Assembly: GCF_009928415.1 (NCBI RefSeq)
Contig: NZ_JAABNN010000004.1
Location: 257,742-321,741 of the forward strand
Source: Bacillus sp. USDA818B3_A
Lineage (GTDB): Bacteria; Bacillota; Bacilli; Bacillales; Cytobacillaceae
Length of the DNA: 64,000 bases
Direction of reading: 5' to 3'
Shown here one piece after another: positions 57,677 to 64,000 of the stretch (position 1 is the first letter of the stretch; the number at the start of each line of letters is the position of its first letter). A program made the translations under genes and the position numbers. The notes under the pieces are model-generated. The model ran no database searches, had not been told where the DNA came from, and saw nothing but the letters and a program-made list of their open reading frames with translations.

Positions 57677-60028
57677 GTGCGAGATCTATTACAAAAATAT
57701 GCCGATTCCTTCGCCATTCAACTTGAAAAAATAAGCCAATCCGAAAATGTGCAGCGCAGTGTCAACTATCCGATTGTTTTTTTATTTTTAGGCGACCTCG
57801 TTAAAGATGCCCTATTAGCTATCAAAAAGTTGAACAAGGAAAAATGGCATAACAGTAACGGAGTCTTATACTTTCATGCCTATCAAACAGAAACCATCCT
57901 TGCTGATAATCTATTTTCACTCCAGCTGGCGAATAATGGGTTCGATCGCCAATCACAACGGAAAGAGCTCGCAGAGACTTTTTACCAGGATGAAACGATG
58001 CTGATTGAGCTCAATAAAACCTTTCGGAAGCTTACAGCAAAGCTGGCTGATTATGGAAGGGCCTTTTCTTCGCTCCAGAAAGTAAACCTATGTGTGGTAA
58101 CTGCCGTCCATGACCCGGCAAATATCCTGATCCAAGAATTCACCCTTCTTCTCAAAGGCATCCTTCAGGAATCATTCCGAATCGTAGAGGTGGATTTATT
58201 CGGTTTGTTAATGGAAAAGCAGGACGGTGAGAACTTTGCCTTCACAACCTCGCTTGGGATCAGCTTCCTAAAAGAGCTAGATCATTATCAACAGAATGAT
58301 TATCATTTCGAAAAGGACCTTCAGCTGACAGAGGACCATTTAAGATTGCCCATTTGCCATCCCCCATCCCCGCTCTTTGAAGTGGTCTATTTATTAAGCG
58401 ATAAAAATGAGAATGGTCTGATTAGGGAGGAAGCCGTTCAACAAAACTATGAATTAATCAGTCATCTAAACCTGTTGAAGAATCGCAAAATATGGACCGA
58501 GCACCATGAAAAAATGAATGGTTATTCTCATCAATCCTTTAAGCGCGCGATGAAGGGGAATACAAGTGATCCTGTTTATGCATCAGCCGGATTTGCTAAG
58601 GTGACACGGCCCAATAAAGCGATTGTTCTTAACGCTGCGAGTCACTTTTTTCGAGATTTATTAGAAATCCTAAAAAAACAAAGCAAGCAGCCCAAGGAGA
58701 AAATCCTTCAGCTCTTCGATTTATCTGAGTCTTCTTTTCAAAAATATTATGAGCACTTCCTTCCTCCAGCTGACCGGCTTTACGACATGCTTGGATTGAT
58801 GAGGGTTAGCAATTCCTATAAAGCCGTGAGGAAAATGTCACTGAGCGAAACAGAAGAGTTTCTTTACGAAGGTGGTACGGAATCGTTCTTTTACCAGAAC
58901 TTCGAAGAACCCGTCCGTGAATTTTTAGGGGTTTTAGACCTAAGGGAGCAAATTGAATGGTGCTTTTATGAAAATGTCATCAACCATGAACAGTACGGAA
59001 TCTATTGCGCTTATAGTTGGACAGCGAACAACGTTCACTCTGTGTCAAATGTATTGAATGTAATTAGCGATCTTTCCCAAGAAACAAAACAGGAACAGTT
59101 AAAGCTTGAAGAACATCTGGAACTAACTTATCAGCAAATCGTGGATCAATGTGATTTTAAAAAAAGCCTTCTGCCATTTTCAAGCAGGAAAAACCTGACC
59201 AGTTTCCTTGAATACTTTTTCGAGGAAATCTATGGGACCAAATACGAGCTGCTAAGGCTTAAAGTGAAACAGACCATTTTAAAACAATACCGAACAGTGC
59301 TCAAGGAACTGCACCGCTCATTGCAGCCAAAGATTCGACTGATGAACAAGGTGGATACCTTCCTGAAAAAGACCGCGTCGGAAAGCTTATTTGATTCTAA
59401 TGATGATTTAGACAAGAATATCGCCCAGTATTACTCAAAAGTGATTCAGCAAATTACAGCAAAGTTAAAGGAAAAACGAGGGCCCCATTTCTTTTTGAAT
59501 GATCGTTTTTTTAGAAACCTCTATGGGTATCTGGAGGACGATCAACCTGAAGTTCTATTGGAGCGGCTGTTGGTTGTTTGTGACCAGGAGATATTAACCC
59601 AGGAAGAATTCCAGCGCACCTTTGAAGATGAATTACTAGAAAGAGCCAATGTGATTACCGATTATGAAAACAGGGAGATTCTCTCTAAAGAGGAATTGTT
59701 TCAAAAATTATATCTTCGATTGGACGAAAGTTCGTCGATTCATATTGAAGTGTTCAACTACACCCAAGTGAACCGTTATGAAGAAAAGTATTTTTTTGGC
59801 GACTTTTACAGTCAATTCATGCGGTTTGCCTTAGAAAAAGAACATGACACACGCCAATGGAAGGTTGGCTGTGATCATGAAAGGAAAACCTCTGGAGTTG
59901 AAAAACTTACTCTCATGGGAGGATTCACCTTAAATGATCTAATGTTCTACCGTAATGGAAAAAAATACTATGATAAATATATTGAAAATGGGTACGAATT
60001 TCATACAAAAACGGAAGCTTCCGTTTAA
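57677..60028 (+). CDS. Large protein resembling a tubulin-like paralogue without nucleotide-binding loops
   Basis: 783 residues with no clear family motif. Read beside the tubulin-like protein, it shows the same order of elements. YPIVFLFLGDLVKDALLAIK (31-50) lines up without gaps with NPMLVIGLGGTGIDALLRLK (32-51). VVTAVHDPANIL (about 141-152) falls where the GGTGSG strand would be, SFLKELDHY parallels ALKELDYW, and EVVYLLSDKNENGL parallels NLCHFISGTNLEG. The glycine loops are lost (FLGDLV for GLGGTG, VHDPAN for GGTGSG), so it should not bind GTP in the usual way. The C-terminal half is helical. GTG 57677 has AAGGAGGG upstream. An inactive partner subunit is inferred. Confidence 0.65.
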   Translation: MRDLLQKYADSFAIQLEKISQSENVQRSVNYPIVFLFLGDLVKDALLAIKKLNKEKWHNSNGVLYFHAYQTETILADNLFSLQLANNGFDRQSQRKELAETFYQDETMLIELNKTFRKLTAKLADYGRAFSSLQKVNLCVVTAVHDPANILIQEFTLLLKGILQESFRIVEVDLFGLLMEKQDGENFAFTTSLGISFLKELDHYQQNDYHFEKDLQLTEDHLRLPICHPPSPLFEVVYLLSDKNENGLIREEAVQQNYELISHLNLLKNRKIWTEHHEKMNGYSHQSFKRAMKGNTSDPVYASAGFAKVTRPNKAIVLNAASHFFRDLLEILKKQSKQPKEKILQLFDLSESSFQKYYEHFLPPADRLYDMLGLMRVSNSYKAVRKMSLSETEEFLYEGGTESFFYQNFEEPVREFLGVLDLREQIEWCFYENVINHEQYGIYCAYSWTANNVHSVSNVLNVISDLSQETKQEQLKLEEHLELTYQQIVDQCDFKKSLLPFSSRKNLTSFLEYFFEEIYGTKYELLRLKVKQTILKQYRTVLKELHRSLQPKIRLMNKVDTFLKKTASESLFDSNDDLDKNIAQYYSKVIQQITAKLKEKRGPHFFLNDRFFRNLYGYLEDDQPEVLLERLLVVCDQEILTQEEFQRTFEDELLERANVITDYENREILSKEELFQKLYLRLDESSSIHIEVFNYTQVNRYEEKYFFGDFYSQFMRFALEKEHDTRQWKVGCDHERKTSGVEKLTLMGGFTLNDLMFYRNGKKYYDKYIENGYEFHTKTEASV

Positions 60029-60051
60029 CAATAAATCCTGGGGTGATGCTG

Positions 60052-60690
60052 GTGAACTGGGAACCGATTTCTTCCCCTCATTTAGAAATAAAAGAAATGA
60101 AAAGTACAGTGAATGACTCGGATGTACATGTCAGCTGGCATTGGCAAAATGAGATCGAGTTCGTCTATGTTTACAAAACAGCTGCTGACCTTCTAAAACC
60201 AAACCATCAAATCCTAGCAAGCGAACTAAAACTCTACACCCGTGAAGAGTTTAAAGCAAATCAAGGGCTGATATTTAGATTGGATAAACCAGGCTCAATC
60301 GCCCTTCGTATCCTGCCAGGTAAAAAAGTCGATAATAGACTAATCATTGTCAATCAGGAAGATGAACGTAATCTACTATATATTAACGGTTTAAAATCAA
60401 GAATTTATTTTTCCATTACTTATAAACAGAAACTCTTTCAAACTCGAAAAAAAGTAAAAATAACAATTATTTCCGAACTGCCTATTGATAAAGAACAGCT
60501 GGTTTATGTAAAAAAAAGGGGGAGTATTCCTCTTTCGGTTGACGATGGGACGATCTACCCCTTCGTCCGAGATTTCTCCTCCGGTAAAACCGTTCTGCCG
60601 GAAATAGAAATCAATAAGCATGAGTTTATTCAAATTTTTCTAAGCAAAGGAAAACAAACAGCTCAAATCTACGAGCTGATTCCGGAATAA
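60052..60690 (+). CDS. Beta-rich protein of the tubulin operon, unknown
   Basis: 212 residues, without signal peptide or membrane helix. Strand-rich throughout. Near residues 20-40 a VHVSWHWQNEIEFVYVYKT stretch resembles a fibronectin type III strand pair. No catalytic motif or family was recognised. GTG 60052 is chosen as start because GGGGTGA lies six bases upstream. It follows the paralogue-like gene by 23 nt and precedes the GTPase gene by 12 nt, so it belongs to the operon and may be an adaptor. Confidence 0.6.
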   Translation: MNWEPISSPHLEIKEMKSTVNDSDVHVSWHWQNEIEFVYVYKTAADLLKPNHQILASELKLYTREEFKANQGLIFRLDKPGSIALRILPGKKVDNRLIIVNQEDERNLLYINGLKSRIYFSITYKQKLFQTRKKVKITIISELPIDKEQLVYVKKRGSIPLSVDDGTIYPFVRDFSSGKTVLPEIEINKHEFIQIFLSKGKQTAQIYELIPE

Positions 60691-60702
60691 GGAGGGCCAG
60701 TC

Positions 60703-61968
60703 ATGTTCTCATTGTTAAAAAGACTCTTTGAAAATAAACAACGGATCAAGGAGAGATTACCTTTCTATGATATTGTCTGCCCCTACTGTTTCTTAAAATT
60801 CCACCATGAGGAGGTAGTTTTTCGAGCGGCCCACTTTCGTGACGACGATGAAGAATTTGCCCTTCAGGAAGATGAACGATTGAACGATTATCGTGCCAAA
60901 TTTGGACTTGCGCCGATTGATGAACTAGAAGCAATTATTCATCCTTTAACAATCCCAAGTGAGGATCGGATTTATTCTAATAATGTTCTTATCGGTGTTT
61001 CTGATAAATATTCGGTTATAACAAGAAGTCGGCTTTGTCCAGATTGTCATAACGACCTTCCAATTACGGCTGGCAAATATCCAAGCAATATCGTCTCCAT
61101 TATTGGTGGGACCTCTGTCGGAAAGACCGTTTACATGACCTCGCTCATTCATACCCTGCAGCATATCACCGCCAACCATTTTAATGCAGCGTGTATTCCA
61201 CTTACGACTGAGGTCAGCATGCGTTTTCGAGTAAACTATGAGGTTCCACTCTTTGGACATGGCAGCATGTTACAATCGACTGAAAAAACCATCCGGCAAG
61301 AGCCGTTGATTTTTCAATTTATTTTTAAAAATGAAGACCAGTCCCCATTGACTCTTTGTTTTTTCGATGTTGCGGGTGAAGGAATGACAGACCAAGATTA
61401 CTTAAAGATTTATGCCGCTCATATTAAAAATTCTGCCGGGATTATGTTCTTGGTCGACCCAATGCAAATTAAGATGATTCGCGATAAGCTTATTTATCAA
61501 ATGGGTGAACAGGCGGTTGGAAGGCTTGACTTAGGTGACGAGCCCCGTGAAGTCGTGATTTCATTATTTGGTGACTTTATTGCCCACTTAGAAAACAATC
61601 ATACAACGATCCCAACTGCTGTCATCTTGACAAAAAGTGATCTTTTGAATGCTTTAAAAAGCGATGGTGACTATATTAGTGCGAACAGCAATGTCTTCCG
61701 CAATTATATTCACAAAGATTACCTCCATCTTGATGAATATGAAAATATCAACGGTGAAATCAGGAGATTTTTATCTAGAATTGATACACCGTTAGTCAAT
61801 TCACTTGAGGTGTATTTTAAGGAAATTTCATATTTTGCGGTATCCGCCTTAGGAAGTAATCCAGTCAATCAGCAAGTAAATGGGATAATTAGCCCGGTTC
61901 GTGTGGATGAACCATTTGTTTGGCTGCTCTATAAATTAGGCTATATAGAAGGGAGAGGCCCGGAGTGA
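60703..61968 (+). CDS. P-loop GTPase with split zinc ribbon
   Basis: 421 residues. Cys26/Cys29 (CPYC) and Cys112/Cys115 (CPDC) form a zinc ribbon split by an 80-residue insert. A TRAFAC-type GTPase domain follows: G1 GGTSVGKT (135-142), G3 DVAGEG (about 225-230), and G4 TKSD (about 308-311). The G3 glycine-glutamate wording (DVAGEG) is unusual compared with DxxGQ/DxxG. Such GTPases head prokaryotic regulated conflict or signalling modules with a GTPase-associated protein beside them. AGGAGGG precedes the ATG; the stop overlaps the next start by 4 bases. Confidence 0.8.
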   Translation: MFSLLKRLFENKQRIKERLPFYDIVCPYCFLKFHHEEVVFRAAHFRDDDEEFALQEDERLNDYRAKFGLAPIDELEAIIHPLTIPSEDRIYSNNVLIGVSDKYSVITRSRLCPDCHNDLPITAGKYPSNIVSIIGGTSVGKTVYMTSLIHTLQHITANHFNAACIPLTTEVSMRFRVNYEVPLFGHGSMLQSTEKTIRQEPLIFQFIFKNEDQSPLTLCFFDVAGEGMTDQDYLKIYAAHIKNSAGIMFLVDPMQIKMIRDKLIYQMGEQAVGRLDLGDEPREVVISLFGDFIAHLENNHTTIPTAVILTKSDLLNALKSDGDYISANSNVFRNYIHKDYLHLDEYENINGEIRRFLSRIDTPLVNSLEVYFKEISYFAVSALGSNPVNQQVNGIISPVRVDEPFVWLLYKLGYIEGRGPE

Positions 61969-63890
61969 ATGAAAAAGTCCAGCAGCATATGTATACACGC
62001 GAACGGAAGGGACTATTTCACAACACCCCTGGCTATGACACCATTGCGATCTCCAAAGGGCTCGAACCTTCTTTTGTAAAAAACTATTTGCACCCCTTCT
62101 GCTTTTATCATGGTCCCAAAGTGTTAAGGGAACGTGGGAAAAAAGATCCTTCTTACTATCCCCCAGCGGTAACCATTTTTCAGCCTGATACCGGGGACCT
62201 TGTTATTGGTCAGGCAGTGTTTGTTCCTGCTGATTTTACGGGAGCCCGCAGTACGTATTTTATGCATAACTATGTGATTCCATCTAACTTGAAGGAAGAT
62301 TGGATAGACCGGCCTGAGAAGATGTTTCAACTCAAAGATTTCCATACTTGCTATGATCTCCGTAATGGTCCTGTTTTGCCAGAACTAGATGCAGTTCCCC
62401 TTAATGAGACTAAACTCTTTGAAAATCAAACTCTAAAATCACTAGGGATGGAGGAGGATGCTTTTCAACAGATATTATTAGCTGTGATGATTTCCATTTC
62501 CGGTAAAAAGAAAGTATTTATTTCTCTAAGGGTGGCCGTGCAGGATTATACCAACTATGCACTTCGGCTCTTGGAAATGCTTTTTTCTTTTCTGCCCTAT
62601 AGTTACCGAAGGAAACTGGGGGCAATCACGTTTACGAGTGAACCTGAGGTAAGGAATTGGATACACGTTACCTTTTTTGAACCAGGAACACTAAACGTTC
62701 ATAATCATATATTTAAAAATCAATTGGTCTTTAATTTTGCTGGTGGATCCCTTTCCAAGGCAGACAACGACTTAAGTAAGCATAAGTATTTAGAGCTTGT
62801 CTCAAAACAAAGACAAAAATCGCAATGCATGGATGATTTCTTTAGGTTTGCTGATATGGCATTAGCTGGTCTGAGCGATGGGGAAAAACTTTCAATCTTA
62901 AATTATGATCAGTTAATTGATTTATATGTAAGTTTGAAAGAGGGTGATTTGCAGCTCTATTACAAAGATAAACCTGAATTTTTAAGCCATCTGGTTAAAC
63001 TTTTGAAGTTAAATAGTGAGGAAAAACCTGAATTAATCAGTCTGATGTTAAAGATATTTGAGCACGAAAAATCAGCTGAAGATCGAAAAATTGCACTCAT
63101 CTTTACCGAGGCAGTGGTATCCATAACCAATCTGTTGAGGTTTGATGAGTCTCGTTTATTTTTACTAAATATCTTGGCACTTTACCAAAAAGAGCCGCTT
63201 TTCCTAGAGATTTGGAAAATCCTCGAGCAGGACAAGATTACCTTTAAATCGTTGGTATGCTTCATCAGTGAACAACGAGACTATAAGTACCTATTAAAAC
63301 ATTATCTTACTACCCGTATGGATAACCTTAAATTGGAGGATATAAGGTTGTTTGGAGATATTATTCCAGATGACCTTGTTGCAAAAATAAATGATGAAAC
63401 AACACGTGAGCAATTCTTGCTGCTAAATACACTATTCAAACTAGTTAACTTCCCAAAAGAACAAGCTTTCACCCAATTAGATTGGTTAAGTAGGAATGCT
63501 CGTGACCAGCTAAACAAGTTCCTTCGAATAATATTAAGAGATTATGCTTTACCTGAACGATTCGGTCTGCTTTTTGTTGCTTTTGAAACCAGTGAGAATA
63601 GGGTTGATTATCCTAAGTTGTTAAATTTTATTATCAGCTATTATGATGTAAATACAATGTGTTCATTTATTATAGAAAATGCTAACCTTGCTGTGTCAGA
63701 CCTACACTTTAGAAAAGCCTTGAAAGCCTATTTAACAGACCATCCAAAATCAATTTGGAAGGATAAAACACAACGAAAGGAATTGTACGCTGTTAATAAT
63801 GATCATTTAAAGATTCTTGTAAAGGAAGTAGAGAAGGAAACCATGAATCTTCTCGTTAGGCTTATAAAAAGGACTGGAATTAACCTTTAA
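61965..63890 (+). CDS. GTPase-associated protein 1 (GAP1)-like protein
   Basis: 641 residues. The N-terminus (about 5-240) begins QQHMYTRERKGLFHNTPGYDTIAISKGLE and continues with YYPPAVTIFQPDTGDLVIGQAVF and YFMHNYVIP. This resembles the N-terminal domains of GTPase-associated protein 1 families; it was recognised from memory, not searched. The rest is helical, repeat-like and without catalytic motifs. The GTG start at 61965 shares GTGA with the stop of the GTPase gene, so the two are translated together and probably bind each other. Last gene of the operon. Confidence 0.6.
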   Translation: MNEKVQQHMYTRERKGLFHNTPGYDTIAISKGLEPSFVKNYLHPFCFYHGPKVLRERGKKDPSYYPPAVTIFQPDTGDLVIGQAVFVPADFTGARSTYFMHNYVIPSNLKEDWIDRPEKMFQLKDFHTCYDLRNGPVLPELDAVPLNETKLFENQTLKSLGMEEDAFQQILLAVMISISGKKKVFISLRVAVQDYTNYALRLLEMLFSFLPYSYRRKLGAITFTSEPEVRNWIHVTFFEPGTLNVHNHIFKNQLVFNFAGGSLSKADNDLSKHKYLELVSKQRQKSQCMDDFFRFADMALAGLSDGEKLSILNYDQLIDLYVSLKEGDLQLYYKDKPEFLSHLVKLLKLNSEEKPELISLMLKIFEHEKSAEDRKIALIFTEAVVSITNLLRFDESRLFLLNILALYQKEPLFLEIWKILEQDKITFKSLVCFISEQRDYKYLLKHYLTTRMDNLKLEDIRLFGDIIPDDLVAKINDETTREQFLLLNTLFKLVNFPKEQAFTQLDWLSRNARDQLNKFLRIILRDYALPERFGLLFVAFETSENRVDYPKLLNFIISYYDVNTMCSFIIENANLAVSDLHFRKALKAYLTDHPKSIWKDKTQRKELYAVNNDHLKILVKEVEKETMNLLVRLIKRTGINL

Positions 63891-63912
63891 AAAATATTTT
63901 TTTGGAAAACAA

Positions 63913-63942
63913 AAAAGGGCAGCTATATTTAGCTGTCCTTTT
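63913..63942. terminator. Bidirectional terminator between the GTPase operon and an rRNA operon
   Basis: A 12-bp stem with one wobble (63913-63924 with 63931-63942) and a 6-nt loop, with A and T runs on both sides. It serves the plus-strand operon and the minus-strand 5S rRNA. Confidence 0.85.
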
Positions 63943-63946
63943 CCGT

Positions 63947-64000
63947 GCCTGGCAACGTCCTACTCTCACAGGGGCAAAGCCCCAACTACCATCGGCGCTG
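63947..64000 (-). rRNA. rrf: 5S ribosomal RNA, 3' end (partial)
   Basis: The reverse complement reads CAGCGCCGATGGTAGTTGGG, then CCCCTGTGAGAGTAGGACGTTGCC, the conserved 3' half of Bacillus 5S rRNA. The 5' part lies outside the window. It shows that an rRNA operon, pointing toward this locus, follows. Confidence 0.93.

Overview
The window is chromosomal DNA of a low-GC, spore-forming, Gram-positive bacterium of the Bacillaceae. The evidence is conserved B. subtilis-type gene order (tagO, yvyE, degS-degU, degV, comFA-comFC, hpf, secA, prfB, yvjA, cccB, ftsE), strong GGAGG ribosome-binding sites, sigma-A/H/B-like promoters, a CotF-like spore protein and T-tailed hairpin terminators. It is not B. 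subtilis itself: the flagellar genes normally found between comF and hpf are absent, secA points the opposite way to its usual partner prfB, and an unusual multiheme cytochrome cluster lies between them.

Region by region. 1-5.6 kb: ftsE (cut by the window edge), cccB, a YitT-family protein, prfB with its programmed +1 frameshift, and a SEC-C/TPR protein. 5.6-13.8 kb: six genes on the minus strand. Two are NapC/NirT-type membrane cytochromes (10 and 12 CXXCH motifs). A membrane TPR protein, a membrane-anchored NHL propeller, a secreted hexaheme cytochrome and an octaheme cytochrome follow, the last under its own promoter. This looks like a route carrying electrons from the membrane through the cell wall. 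14.3-27.2 kb: secA, a DnaA-box cluster, hpf, competence genes, a 168-bp tandem repeat array, degV, degSU and yvyE. 27.4-49.1 kb: a cell-envelope glycopolymer region. It has two tagO paralogues, an LTA-synthase-like enzyme, rfbA-C-B-D for dTDP-rhamnose, three glycosyltransferases, an O-antigen polymerase/ligase, an LCP attachment enzyme, a large repeat-bearing glucosaminidase, tagF- and tagD-like genes, a flippase, an amidase and GtrA. Two GC-rich MITE-like elements in opposite orientation bracket the tagF-gtrA part.

49.4-64 kb: small membrane proteins, then a six-gene plus-strand operon (52.2-63.9 kb). It encodes a membrane VWA protein, a tubulin/FtsZ-superfamily GTPase with an intact GGTGSG loop, a second large protein that reads like a tubulin paralogue with its nucleotide loops destroyed, a small beta-rich protein, a zinc-ribbon P-loop GTPase, and a protein resembling GTPase-associated protein 1. 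This is the best candidate for a poorly described system: a membrane-linked, two-GTPase machine with a possible active/inactive tubulin pair. The operon ends at a hairpin shared with the 3' end of a 5S rRNA on the minus strand, so an rRNA operon lies just beyond the window.

All functional calls come from reading the sequence by eye. No searches, alignments or structure predictions were run.
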